DNA of 15,480 nucleotides from the NCBI GenBank assembly GCA_900769345.1, contig CAAGGJ010000072.1, positions 1-15,480 on the forward strand, read 5' to 3'. The position numbers and the translations under genes were made by a program. This document shows, piece after piece, positions 5,918 to 14,467 of the stretch. How positions within the stretch are numbered: the stretch's first letter is position 1; each line of letters starts with the position of its first letter. The notes beneath the pieces were generated by a model. It did not search any database and was not told the origin of the DNA. It saw only the letters and a program-made list of their open reading frames with translations. The stretch comes from Bacteroidales bacterium (GTDB taxonomy: Bacteria; Bacteroidota; Bacteroidia; Bacteroidales; Muribaculaceae).

Positions 5918-8086
5918 ATGAATAGAAGAATTTTTAGCCTGATAGTGGCTATTGCGGGGTGTGGTGCGTGGTTTAGTGGCACACTTACGGCGCAGAACAA
6001 ACCGATTTATCAAGATGATACACAGCCTATAGAAATGAGGGTTGAAGATGCGTTGAGGCGCATGACCGTAGAAGAGAAAATAGGACTGCTACATGCCAAT
6101 GGCGGTTACACTTCGGGTGGAGTGCCACGGCTTGGTATACCGGGTAATTTCCCTACCGATGGTCCGGTGGGTTTGCGACCGGAGATGTATTGGAGCAATT
6201 GGGCGCATGCGGGTATGAGCACCGACTCATGTACGGCATTTCCGGCGTTGGTGTGCTTAGCTGCTACTTGGAATCCCGAAATGGGCATTGAGTATGGTAA
6301 GGCTTATAGTGAGGAGGCCATCTATAGGGAAAAAAATATAATTTTGGGTCCCGGAGTGAATATTTTTCGCTCGCCTATGAATGGGCGCAACTTTGAATAT
6401 ATGGGCGAGGATCCGTATTTGGCTTCGCAGATGGCTGTGTCATATATTCAAGGCGTGCAGTCGAACCATGTGGCTGCTTGTGTGAAGCACTTTGCCGTAA
6501 ACAATCAGGAGGCTAACCGATATGCTATCAACACTTTAGTGGATGAGCGCACGCTGCATGAGATATATCTGCCGGCATTTAAGGCGGCAGTGCAGCAAGG
6601 TCATGTGTGGAGCATTATGGGAGCTTACAATAAATATGACGGTCAGCACTGTTGTCACAATCAATATCTGCTCAACGACTTGCTTAAGAATCAATGGAAT
6701 TTTGATGGTGTGGTAATCTCCGATTTTGGGGGTACTCACGACACAAGAGAAGCTATTTTCAACGGATTGGATATGGAGTTTGGCACTCGCCTGGGTTCGA
6801 TAGAGGCATTCGATAATTATTATCTCGCAAAGCCTTATCTAAGTATGATAAAAGAGGGCAAAGTGAGCGAAACGGAGTTGAACGACAAGGTAAGACGCAT
6901 ATTGCGAATGATGTTCCGCACCAGTATGAGCGGAAAGATGCCATGGGGTTCGCAGGCTTCGGAGGCGCATATTGCCACATCGCGCAAGGTGGCAGAGGAG
7001 GGCATAGTGCTGCTCAAGAACGATGGAGGCATTTTGCCTATCGACCTTGCCAGCAAGAAGAGAATACTTGTGGTGGGCGAGAATGCAGTGATGAAGATGG
7101 CAGGCGACGGAGGATCGTCGGAAGTGAAAGCAAAATATGAGGTTACGCCGTTGCAAGGCATAAAGGCTCGATTTGGCAGCGCCGCAGACTGCAGCTATCA
7201 GCCGGGATATTCGTCGAAACAGGGAGCAAATGCCGATAGCTTGCGCAGTGAGGCTGTTAAGGCAGCTCGCAATGCCGATGTGGTAATTTATGTGGGCGGA
7301 CTTAACAAGCAGCCCGGAAACGACTGCGAGGGAGCTGACCGCTTGAGCTATAATTTGCCATACGGTCAGGACCAGTTGATAGAGGCATTGGCGAGCGCTA
7401 ATGCCAATGTGGTGGCAGTGATGGTGGCAGGCAATGCCTACGCAATGCCATGGGTGAAGAAAGTGCCGGCTATAGTTCAGGCATGGTATGGCGGAATGGA
7501 ATGTGGCAATGCCATAGCTGCGGTGGTGGCAGGCGACGTGAATCCGTCGGGTAAATTGCCATTTACTTTCCCTGTAAGCCTCGATCAAAATGGAGCACAT
7601 GTGATGAATGCTTTCCCCGGCCACGCCGAAAGTGTGACCTACAGCGAAGGCATATTCGTGGGTTACAGATGGACTGAATATAAGGGCGTTAAGCCATTGT
7701 TTGCATTCGGCCATGGGTTGAGCTACACCACCTTCGATTACGGCAAAATCAAACTTAGCAGCAAGGCTATAGATAAGAGCGAACGCATCACAGTGACACT
7801 GCCAATCGCCAACACTGGCAAGCGCGAAGGCGCTGAAGTGGTGCAGCTCTACGTTCGCGACGTGAAGAGCTCATTGCCTCGTCCGGTGAAGGAACTGAAA
7901 AGCTTCGCTAAGGTAAATCTCAAGCCGGGAGAGAGCACAGAAGTTGCGTTCGAACTTGGCGTAGATGAACTCAGCTTCTACGACCCCGACCGGCATAAAT
8001 GGGTGGCAGAACCCGGCAAGTTTGAGATTCTAATTGGGTCGGCATCCGATGCCATTCGCTCGCGTGCTTCATTTGAACTGAAGTAA
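5918..8086 (+). CDS. Secreted GH3 beta-glucosidase-type glycosidase
   Basis: A 722-residue glycoside hydrolase family 3 enzyme that releases terminal beta-linked sugars, most likely glucose, from oligosaccharides. Export signal: basic MNRR then a hydrophobic stretch; either signal peptidase I cuts near LTA-Q (residue 25) or IAGC (Cys15) acts as a lipobox, which I cannot decide. The GH3 N-terminal barrel (about 35-345) shows PTDGPVGLR (79-87), GRNFEYMGEDPYL (156-168), CVKHFAVNNQE (188-198, KH motif) and the nucleophile D269 in VISDFGG. The C-terminal GH3 domain (about 355-580) has EGIVLLKNDGGILPI and GKLPFTFP, and the fibronectin-III-like domain (about 640-715) ends the protein. Length and order are normal. 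It is monocistronic: own promoter, own terminator. Xylosidase or other beta-glycosidase activity cannot be excluded. Confidence 0.94.
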   Translation: MNRRIFSLIVAIAGCGAWFSGTLTAQNKPIYQDDTQPIEMRVEDALRRMTVEEKIGLLHANGGYTSGGVPRLGIPGNFPTDGPVGLRPEMYWSNWAHAGMSTDSCTAFPALVCLAATWNPEMGIEYGKAYSEEAIYREKNIILGPGVNIFRSPMNGRNFEYMGEDPYLASQMAVSYIQGVQSNHVAACVKHFAVNNQEANRYAINTLVDERTLHEIYLPAFKAAVQQGHVWSIMGAYNKYDGQHCCHNQYLLNDLLKNQWNFDGVVISDFGGTHDTREAIFNGLDMEFGTRLGSIEAFDNYYLAKPYLSMIKEGKVSETELNDKVRRILRMMFRTSMSGKMPWGSQASEAHIATSRKVAEEGIVLLKNDGGILPIDLASKKRILVVGENAVMKMAGDGGSSEVKAKYEVTPLQGIKARFGSAADCSYQPGYSSKQGANADSLRSEAVKAARNADVVIYVGGLNKQPGNDCEGADRLSYNLPYGQDQLIEALASANANVVAVMVAGNAYAMPWVKKVPAIVQAWYGGMECGNAIAAVVAGDVNPSGKLPFTFPVSLDQNGAHVMNAFPGHAESVTYSEGIFVGYRWTEYKGVKPLFAFGHGLSYTTFDYGKIKLSSKAIDKSERITVTLPIANTGKREGAEVVQLYVRDVKSSLPRPVKELKSFAKVNLKPGESTEVAFELGVDELSFYDPDRHKWVAEPGKFEILIGSASDAIRSRASFELK

Positions 8087-8112
8087 TAGTTTTTTTCAAG
8101 ATTAATATATAG

Positions 8113-8167
8113 GCTCGAATTCGGCAAAAAAACTCTTTGTTAATTGCCGAGTTCGAGCTGATTTTTT
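8113..8167 (+). terminator. GH3 terminator overlapping the ABC exporter 3' end
   Basis: A 15-bp stem with a single G-U pair, GCTCGAATTCGGCAA (8113-8127) with TTGCCGAGTTCGAGC (8144-8158), then T6 at 8162-8167 on the plus strand. It begins 26 bases after the GH3 stop. The right arm encodes, on the other strand, the last residues (LELGN) of the convergent ABC exporter, whose stop is at 8140-8142. On the minus strand the same stem forms after the stop codon but lacks a T-run. Confidence 0.8.
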
Positions 8168-10341
8168 ACGAGGTTGTAGTAAGCGCCGCGCTGATCTGTG
8201 AGCGACTGGTGATTGCCTCGCTCCACCACTTTGCCGCCGTCGATAACCACTATCTGATGCGCATTGCGCACCGTGCTTAGTCGGTGGGCAATCACCACCA
8301 CAGTTTTGTCTTGATAGAAGCTGTCGAGATTCTCCACGATGGCTCGTTCGCTATTGGCGTCGAGCGAATTGGTGGCTTCGTCGAGGAAGATGTATTTCGG
8401 ATTGCGATACACGGCGCGGGCTATAAGAATGCGTTGCTTTTGACCCATGCTCAGTCCGGTGCCGTCGCGGCCAATACGGGTGTTGTGTTTCAACGGCAGT
8501 GATGTGATGTAGTCGTGAATACAGGCGATTTTTGCGGCATAAGTCATGCGTTCGAAATCGATGTCGGAGTCATCGACAGCAATGTTACGGGCTATCGATT
8601 CCGAGAAAATCACACCGTCCTGCATCACTACGCCGCACTCTCTGCGCCACCATTTTTTGTTGAGCGAAGCCAAATCTGTGTCGCCGATGCTGATTTTGCC
8701 TTGTTCTAAGGGATAATAACCCAAAAGGAGCTTCAGCAGCGTGGTTTTGCCACTTCCGCTTGCACCCACTATAGCAGTTACCTTGCCATGAGGAATGTGC
8801 AGGTCGATATTGCAGAGAGTTTCGCTAATGGCGTGAGGGTCGTAGCGAAACGACACGCCCGAGAATGTGATGCCCTTCGAAGGATTGTCGATACATTCAG
8901 CGAGGACGGTAGAGGCGTTCTCGTCGTCGATACGGCGCACCTCGTTGATGCGTTCGAGGCTGATGCTTACGTCCTGCATCGAGTAGAGCAGCGACATCAA
9001 CCGCTCCACAGGAGCGCTTAGTTGACCAATGATATACTGTACGGCAAGCATCATACCCAAAGTCATAGTGCCATCGATAACAGCGCTTGCCGCTGCCACA
9101 GTGATTACTATGTTTTTCATCTCATTGATGAATATGCATCCTGCTTCTTGGGTTTGATTCAGGCGAAGAATCTTGGTCTGAATGGCAAACAGGTCGGTTT
9201 GTATCTTTTTCCATTCCTCAAGGCGGCGGTTTTCGCAGTTTTGCAGTTTTATTTCCTGCATAGCGGAGAGAAATTCAAAAGTCTTATTGCTATCGTTGGC
9301 TTTCTTGTCGAAAAGTTCGTAGTCGAGCACCTTGCGCCGGCGCAAGAATATAGCGAGCCACAAAGCATAGATGGCGCTACCGGCTAAAAATATGGCAAAC
9401 ACGCCAATATCGTAGCAGGCGAGGACCACCGAGAATGCTACAAACGAAAACGCCGCAAATGTGGTGTTGAGCGTGTCTTGAGTGATGAAAGAATTCACGC
9501 GCGAATGGTCGCTCATGCGCTGAATGAGGTCGCCGGTGGCTTTTGTGTCGAAAATTTCCATTGGCAGCCGCAGCAGTTTGTCGAAGAAGTCGCACAGCAA
9601 AGCTATATTGATGTTCATGCCGATTTTCAGCAATATCCATCGTCTGACGAAATCGATGGCTGTGCGGCTCACGGTAATCATGAGTTGGGCGAGCAGGATC
9701 AGCCCGATAAATCCCAAATCTTGGTTTTTGATGCCCACATCCACTATTTTCTGCGTCAGGATGGGCAGTGCCAATTGCAGCACGCTGCCTACTACCAGCG
9801 CCAAAATGGTGGCGGTGAAGTGGTTTCGATATTTGGAGATATAACTCAAGTAGAAACGCAGCGAGCGGCTGTCGTCGTTGTCGCTAAGGCGCGAAGATGT
9901 AGCGAAAAATCGTGGTGTGGGATGAAAAATCATAGCCACGCCAGTGGGGTCGTTGTCCTCGTTGCGGCAACTTATCCATCCTTCCTCGAATTGGCGCTGC
10001 GACATCTTGCTGATGCCTTTGGCAGGGTCGGCGATATAATAGCGACCATTCTTAATTTTGAAGAGCACCACAAAGTGTCGCTGCTGCCAATGCAAGATGC
10101 ATGGCAGCGTACATTCTTTGAGTCGGTCGATGGTGAGACGTGCACCAGCCGAGTGCAACCCCAGCTTTTCGGCAGCTTCGCCAATGGCGAGCATCGACAG
10201 CCCCTCGGCAGAAGCGTGGCAAATCTGCGAAATGCCGTCCACCGAGCAGTTTTTGCCGTAGTGTCGACAAATCATAGCCAAGCAAGCTATGCCGCACTGC
10301 ATAGAGTCGCGCTGGTAGATGCAATGAAAACCGTAGGCCAT
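8140..10341 (-). CDS. C39-peptidase ABC exporter for leader-peptide cleavage
   Basis: A 733-residue inner-membrane exporter that cuts leader peptides and pumps out the mature product. The N-terminal peptidase C39 domain (about 1-135) has Q10, catalytic Cys16 (MQCGIACL), His89 (RHFVVLFKI) and Asp105 (ADPAKG), all intact. The ABC transmembrane domain spans about 165-460 with several hydrophobic segments. The ATPase domain has Walker A GASGSGKT (526-533), signature LSMGQ (630-634), Walker B YIFLDE (650-655) and H686 (IAHRLS). It starts 21 bases after the outer-membrane protein gene and is last in the peptide cluster. Its expected substrates are the two upstream precursors, cleaved after Ala-Gly. 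No HlyD-type adaptor or TolC-like channel, the usual partners in Gram-negatives, is encoded in the window. Confidence 0.95.
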   Translation of the reverse strand: MAYGFHCIYQRDSMQCGIACLAMICRHYGKNCSVDGISQICHASAEGLSMLAIGEAAEKLGLHSAGARLTIDRLKECTLPCILHWQQRHFVVLFKIKNGRYYIADPAKGISKMSQRQFEEGWISCRNEDNDPTGVAMIFHPTPRFFATSSRLSDNDDSRSLRFYLSYISKYRNHFTATILALVVGSVLQLALPILTQKIVDVGIKNQDLGFIGLILLAQLMITVSRTAIDFVRRWILLKIGMNINIALLCDFFDKLLRLPMEIFDTKATGDLIQRMSDHSRVNSFITQDTLNTTFAAFSFVAFSVVLACYDIGVFAIFLAGSAIYALWLAIFLRRRKVLDYELFDKKANDSNKTFEFLSAMQEIKLQNCENRRLEEWKKIQTDLFAIQTKILRLNQTQEAGCIFINEMKNIVITVAAASAVIDGTMTLGMMLAVQYIIGQLSAPVERLMSLLYSMQDVSISLERINEVRRIDDENASTVLAECIDNPSKGITFSGVSFRYDPHAISETLCNIDLHIPHGKVTAIVGASGSGKTTLLKLLLGYYPLEQGKISIGDTDLASLNKKWWRRECGVVMQDGVIFSESIARNIAVDDSDIDFERMTYAAKIACIHDYITSLPLKHNTRIGRDGTGLSMGQKQRILIARAVYRNPKYIFLDEATNSLDANSERAIVENLDSFYQDKTVVVIAHRLSTVRNAHQIVVIDGGKVVERGNHQSLTDQRGAYYNLVKNQLELGN

Positions 10342-10362
10342 GGGCAGAAGCGAAGATGGTGG

Positions 10363-12663
10363 TTATAGGCGAGGTCTCTCGTTGTTGCCGGCGCCCTTGC
10401 CTTTATATTTGCTCTTGGTGGTGTTGAACATATATCTTACCGAACATTCTACGCCGCGGGTATTGACGTATTTTTCGAGATAGATGTAGCGGCAGTCGCT
10501 GTAGATGGTGTTGTAGCTCTTGCGTGCTGTGTTGAAAATGTCGTTAACCGAGAGCTTTGCTTGCCAATGGCGGTTGAACACCTTGGTAATGCCAGCATTG
10601 ATTGACCAAGTGTGGCCCATATCGATGTTTTCTGCTTCACCACAGGTGCGCCAAGAGAGCGAAGCCTCGAGCTTCAGATTGCGAGGCATAGCCATTATGT
10701 TTTTCCACTGAACCATGCCTATAGGGTTGTTCATATTGCGAATAGTGCCGCAATAGTTGATTTTATAGAACTGTGCCATAACACCAGCGGTGAGCACTGA
10801 GAAATAGTTACCGAATTGAGGCATATAGGTTACGAAAGCCTGCAGTTCGTGCAAGTCGTGAGTGGAGTTTTCCTTGCGGAGTAGAGTGATATTTGAGTTG
10901 TCGCCGTATTGCGATATTTCGGAGATTATCTTTCCGTCGGTCAAGCCGTAGTTAGCCATAATCATAAATTGGCCGAAGCGGTAGTTGGCGCTGATGTTGT
11001 GGCTGTATTCCGATTTAAGCAGCGGGTTACCGCTCTGATACATATATCGGTTGACGTAGTAGATGCTGCTGCTAAGTTGAGAGTAGAGAGGGCGCTTGTA
11101 TTTGCGAGAATAGCTGAGTTGGAGCATGTTTTTGCCTATAGGCAGCACGAGTGTGACAGAAGGCAGCACCTTATTGTAGGTTTTCGACTGCTCGGGAATG
11201 AAGGTTCCAAACTCGTGGTAACGACTTTCGATGTGTTCGTAGCGCAAGCCTAATTGCAGCGTAACTTTTCCGAGGCGCTGAGCAGTCTGGGCATAGATGC
11301 CGGCGTTGCGTTCGTCGAGTACGAGTTGATTGTCGTTGAGCAAGTGTTCGGGATTGAAAAAATCATCGTTTCGGCGGCTGTCGATATATTCGGCACCAAA
11401 GCTGAAGTTACCTTTGAGCCAAGGGTGCGAAGCATGAGCTTCGGCGGCAAACATACGCGAATCGACGTTAGATTCAGTGTTAAGGCGCAGTTTGTCAGTG
11501 CCATTGATGAGTTCGTCGCTGAGGATATCATCGTCGGAGTATTTCCAAAGCAAGTCGAAAGCTGCGTCGAAGGTCCATTTGCCATATATAGCAGTGTAAT
11601 AACCATCTATAGTGTGCGAAGTGAGATGGTTGTTGGAGTTCTGGTCGATGAGGCTCGACTCGTTGAGGATATTGTCGATGTAGATGTTTCCGGTGTAGAT
11701 GGTGTTTTTGTCGGAAGGCTGGCTTGTGAGTTTGTAGTACACACCAGTGGAGCTGGTGCTTGAAATAGTGAAGTCGGCGCCTAACTGAGCGTCATAAATC
11801 TGCGATTTGCCTTCCGATTCGAGGCCTATTTCTTGGCGATAATTCGATTGAAGCCATGAGTTTTGAACATTTGTGCTGTGACCTTTCGATTTGTTGAAGC
11901 CGTACTTTAAGTTGCTGAATATGTCGAGGTTACCAGTGCGGTAATTAAGGCTAAGGTCGTCGCCTCCATACACAAAGTCGCGATAACCAATGCGCGCCGT
12001 GTTGTCGATGGCAAAGCCTTCGCCAGGGTCGCGGTCGGCGCTAATGCGAATCACTGCATTCACCGATGAGTCGTAGCGAGCACCAGGGTTGGTTACCAAT
12101 TCCACTTTCTTGATTTTATTCGATTTAAGCATATCGAGTTCGGTGTAGCTGCGCATCTTTCTGCCGTTGATGTAGATAGTGGGAGCGCCCTTGCCGAGCA
12201 CTTCGATGCCGCCCTGAACGCTGATGATGCCGGGCAGATATCCAAGCACATCTTTAGCTGTGCCAATGTTCTGGAGAATAGTTCCGCGAATGTTGGTGAC
12301 TATGGCGTCGCCCTCGATTCGGGATAATGGTTTTGCGGCTTTCACTTCCACATCGCCAAGCATAATAGTGTCGGGCGAGAGCACAATGCGCATATTGGCG
12401 TTTGCCACCTTGCCCAAATAGGGCATAAAGCCGGTGCTCCACACTTTAATCAGGTTTTTGCTGTCGGCCTCGATGCTGAAAGTGCCGTTATCGTGAGTCA
12501 GAGTGCCAGCAATGATGGTAGAGTCGGCAGGATTGAGGATTGCTACGTTGGCGAGACGCACTGCTTCGCCGTTTGGAGTTACTACTGTGCCGTTCAATGT
12601 CTGTGCTGATAGGCAGCCATAGATGCCGGCAAGAAATATAATTATAGTTGCAATAATTCTCAT
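10363..12663 (-). CDS. Outer-membrane plug/beta-barrel protein of the peptide cluster
   Basis: A 766-residue outer-membrane protein resembling TonB-dependent receptors of the beta-barrel family Pfam calls OMP_b-brl_3. A signal peptide (1-20, LSA-Q) is followed by a carboxypeptidase-regulatory-like domain (about 22-97, starting LNGTVVTPNGEAVRLANVAI), a plug domain (about 115-208, with LGYLPGIISVQGG, TIYINGRKM and KKVELVTNPGARYDSS), and a long alternating beta-barrel to the end (SLNYRTGNLDIFSNLKYGF near the start, LSVNDIFNTARK near the end). The very end is a basic, polar tail instead of the aromatic residue typical of many outer-membrane proteins. It sits between the radical SAM maturase and the C39 exporter, 63 and 21 bases away, so it is probably cotranscribed. 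It may export, take up or protect against the modified peptide; which of these cannot be told from sequence. Confidence 0.88.
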   Translation of the reverse strand: MRIIATIIIFLAGIYGCLSAQTLNGTVVTPNGEAVRLANVAILNPADSTIIAGTLTHDNGTFSIEADSKNLIKVWSTGFMPYLGKVANANMRIVLSPDTIMLGDVEVKAAKPLSRIEGDAIVTNIRGTILQNIGTAKDVLGYLPGIISVQGGIEVLGKGAPTIYINGRKMRSYTELDMLKSNKIKKVELVTNPGARYDSSVNAVIRISADRDPGEGFAIDNTARIGYRDFVYGGDDLSLNYRTGNLDIFSNLKYGFNKSKGHSTNVQNSWLQSNYRQEIGLESEGKSQIYDAQLGADFTISSTSSTGVYYKLTSQPSDKNTIYTGNIYIDNILNESSLIDQNSNNHLTSHTIDGYYTAIYGKWTFDAAFDLLWKYSDDDILSDELINGTDKLRLNTESNVDSRMFAAEAHASHPWLKGNFSFGAEYIDSRRNDDFFNPEHLLNDNQLVLDERNAGIYAQTAQRLGKVTLQLGLRYEHIESRYHEFGTFIPEQSKTYNKVLPSVTLVLPIGKNMLQLSYSRKYKRPLYSQLSSSIYYVNRYMYQSGNPLLKSEYSHNISANYRFGQFMIMANYGLTDGKIISEISQYGDNSNITLLRKENSTHDLHELQAFVTYMPQFGNYFSVLTAGVMAQFYKINYCGTIRNMNNPIGMVQWKNIMAMPRNLKLEASLSWRTCGEAENIDMGHTWSINAGITKVFNRHWQAKLSVNDIFNTARKSYNTIYSDCRYIYLEKYVNTRGVECSVRYMFNTTKSKYKGKGAGNNERPRL

Positions 12664-12686
12664 ATCTTAGGTGAAAATTTTTTTGA

Positions 12687-12707
12687 AGTGGACTTAATGA
12701 AGCCACT
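12687..12707 (-). other. Small stem-loop between maturase and barrel genes
   Basis: In the 63-base gap after the maturase stop, AGTGG and CCACT arms plus an inner CTT/AAG pair form a hairpin with one bulged base and a four-base loop (AGTGGCTTCATTAAGTCCACT minus-strand order, written here as arms 12707-12700 and 12695-12687). No T-run follows on the minus strand, so it is not a classical terminator. It could be an mRNA processing or stability element that sets different levels for the upstream and downstream genes. Speculative. Confidence 0.3.
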
Positions 12708-12726
12708 AAAGGTTAAAGCGTTATCA

Positions 12727-14214
12727 TTATTTAGCGAAAGGACAATTCACGTCGGGGTAATACCAACGACTGTTGCCGTATTTTTTCACAATTTCGCGAT
12801 AGCACACTTGTCGCAGATTGCGGCAATCGTCGAATCGGGCGCAAGAGTGGCAAAGCGAGTCGGTGGGTATATCGTCCTGCTTGATGAAGAACAGCGATTT
12901 GGCTTTCTCGGAGTTCCATATTTCGGCGATAGAATTCTTGCATACGTCGCCGATAATGAATTGAGGATTCCAGTAAAGCTGTTCGCACATAGTCACTTTG
13001 CCATCGGGCAGGATGTAAAGAGCAGAGAATAGACCGCTGCAGAAAGTGCGATTGCCGAAAAATGCTTCTTCGGCAGTTTTGTTTTGATTGTTGTTGCTGA
13101 TTTCGGCGGGCGATTCGGCAAGTGCGTCGGGCTGAGGTGAGCGGATGCCGAACTTCGCTTCAGCAGTTAATGAATTTAGATAAGCCGAAACGGTGGCGAG
13201 GTCGTTGTCGCTGACTTCGATTTCGGAATAAGGACGGCGAGGGTAGAGCGTAGGGTCGCCTTTCACTATATGCCAATCAATGATGTTGGGAAGTGAGCAA
13301 AGCACCTCGTAGAGCGATTTCATGTCGTCAACGGTGCCATTGTGGCGAGTCACCACGGAGTGAATCATTACGGGAATGTGGCGCTCGTTGAGCAATCGTA
13401 GCGATTGAATCATCTGCTGAGCATAACCATGCTTCACGCCGAGTGATGTTATAAGGTGTTCTTCGATAAGAGTATCAAGCGAAATCTGTATGTCTCTTAT
13501 TTTCAGTTCGGCAAGGGTGTCTACAATATCGGGTGAGAGAGGCATTTTGGTGGAAAGGTAAGGGCTATATCCGAGTTTTGTGAGTTCGGCGAGCACCTCT
13601 TTCCAGTGCTTATATAGAAAAAATTCGCCGCCGATGACGTCGAATGTGTTAACATGCAGCTTTTTTGCTTCGTGAATTATTTGCAAGATTCGTTCGATCG
13701 GAATTGTGCAGTTAGCCACTCGCGATTTGTCTTGATAGCAATAGACGCAGTCGGTTAAGCACACATTATTAACCATCAGCGTAAGGGTGGAAGGGGTGAA
13801 GTGTCGCTTCATTCTCACGTCGGCTTTGTCGTAATTGAATAGAGCCGCGTCGTAGCGTTTTTCTTGCTGTGGCGTGCTGCTCGACACTATGGTGTGAGGC
13901 GGAAACGACGAAATTCCATCTTTGCTTTTTAGATACACCTGATTTGGGTTGTCGATAAGGCTTTCGATAAAATCAGCCACCAATTTGGGTTCAACGCCAA
14001 GATAACAGGCGGCGGCATTGATGCACTGATTTTTCTCACCACCATCGGCAAAGCTCAAAATCATGGCATATATAGGATGAACTGCATTAGTAAAGGAATC
14101 ATCAATGTCTTTTAGCAAATTACGCCCTACCAACCGCGCTAATATTAGTGCTCTACCATCATCCGGCTCGAGAGTATAAAGTGGGTTGAAAGAGATATAG
14201 CTTAAATCATCCAT
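12727..14214 (-). CDS. Radical SAM/SPASM peptide maturase
   Basis: A 495-residue radical S-adenosylmethionine enzyme expected to modify the two Cys-rich precursors. Residues about 1-130 resemble the leader-binding (PqqD-like/RRE) front domain of such maturases, judged by position and helical character only. The 4Fe-4S site is CLTDCVYC (C152, C156, C159; CX3CX2C), and GGE at 195-197 is the usual SAM-binding loop. A SPASM domain with auxiliary cluster cysteines follows: C392 and C410 around a LPDGKVTMC segment, C425, CHSC (455, 458), C464, C471 and C491; the CX2CX5C pattern fits. It starts 15 bases after the nearer precursor gene. The architecture and partners match the GG-type Bacteroidales maturase group (Haft's GG_samocin class) by memory; the chemistry (thioether, C-C crosslink or epimerisation) is not determinable here. 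Confidence 0.92.
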   Translation of the reverse strand: MDDLSYISFNPLYTLEPDDGRALILARLVGRNLLKDIDDSFTNAVHPIYAMILSFADGGEKNQCINAAACYLGVEPKLVADFIESLIDNPNQVYLKSKDGISSFPPHTIVSSSTPQQEKRYDAALFNYDKADVRMKRHFTPSTLTLMVNNVCLTDCVYCYQDKSRVANCTIPIERILQIIHEAKKLHVNTFDVIGGEFFLYKHWKEVLAELTKLGYSPYLSTKMPLSPDIVDTLAELKIRDIQISLDTLIEEHLITSLGVKHGYAQQMIQSLRLLNERHIPVMIHSVVTRHNGTVDDMKSLYEVLCSLPNIIDWHIVKGDPTLYPRRPYSEIEVSDNDLATVSAYLNSLTAEAKFGIRSPQPDALAESPAEISNNNQNKTAEEAFFGNRTFCSGLFSALYILPDGKVTMCEQLYWNPQFIIGDVCKNSIAEIWNSEKAKSLFFIKQDDIPTDSLCHSCARFDDCRNLRQVCYREIVKKYGNSRWYYPDVNCPFAK

Positions 14215-14229
14215 TGTATAGAATTTGAA

Positions 14230-14436
14230 TTATGGGATGATAATAACATCCATAACAACAGATGTGCATACTTTACATGTTGTGCAGGCAGTACATGTGG
14301 AGCACATTACACATTCTGCGCATGCAGTACATTCGTTACCGACAGGAGGGTTCTTGTCGCCTGCCTTAATCTCATAAAGTTCAGAATTGCTCAGTAACTC
14401 TTTTGCTTTGATTGAATAATCTTGTCTTGTTTTCAT
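14230..14436 (-). CDS. RiPP precursor peptide 1, core with eight regularly spaced Cys
   Basis: A 68-residue precursor. The leader (1-26) ends ELLSNSELYEIKAG, nearly identical to that of the neighbouring precursor and of the Bacteroidales GG-type natural-product precursor pattern (L-S..EL..I.GG), with Ala-Gly in the cleavage position. The predicted core (27-68) begins DKNPPVGNE and has cysteines at 36, 39, 42, 45, 48, 51, 54 and 57, exactly one every three residues, then a hydrophobic tail ending DVIIIP. Between the cysteines are small residues, mainly Thr, Ala, Ser, Glu, Val. Residues 36-47 and 48-59 look like an internal duplication. It has its own promoter (14478-14508) and lies 15 bases before the maturase gene. 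Start by the only suitable ATG, aligned with that of the sister peptide. Confidence 0.88.
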   Translation of the reverse strand: MKTRQDYSIKAKELLSNSELYEIKAGDKNPPVGNECTACAECVMCSTCTACTTCKVCTSVVMDVIIIP

Positions 14437-14467
14437 AATTTGAAATAAATTTGATTATTAATATAAA

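Noticed and set aside
6839..7714. Minus-strand frame of 291 codons opposite the GH3 gene
   Set aside because: Antisense shadow of a clear GH3 protein, with Cys/His-rich composition and no motif.
9478..10368. Plus-strand frame of 296 codons opposite the C39 ABC exporter
   Set aside because: It is a shadow of the exporter frame, which has complete C39 and ABC motifs; the shadow shows no recognisable domain.
12687..12707. The hairpin as an intrinsic terminator
   Set aside because: No T-run follows on either useful strand, and the gap is short within an apparent operon.
14230..14436. Precursor 1 as a metallothionein rather than a RiPP precursor
   Set aside because: The conserved leader shared with precursor 2, and the adjacent radical SAM maturase and C39 exporter, favour a modified, exported peptide; metal binding by the product is kept as a possibility.
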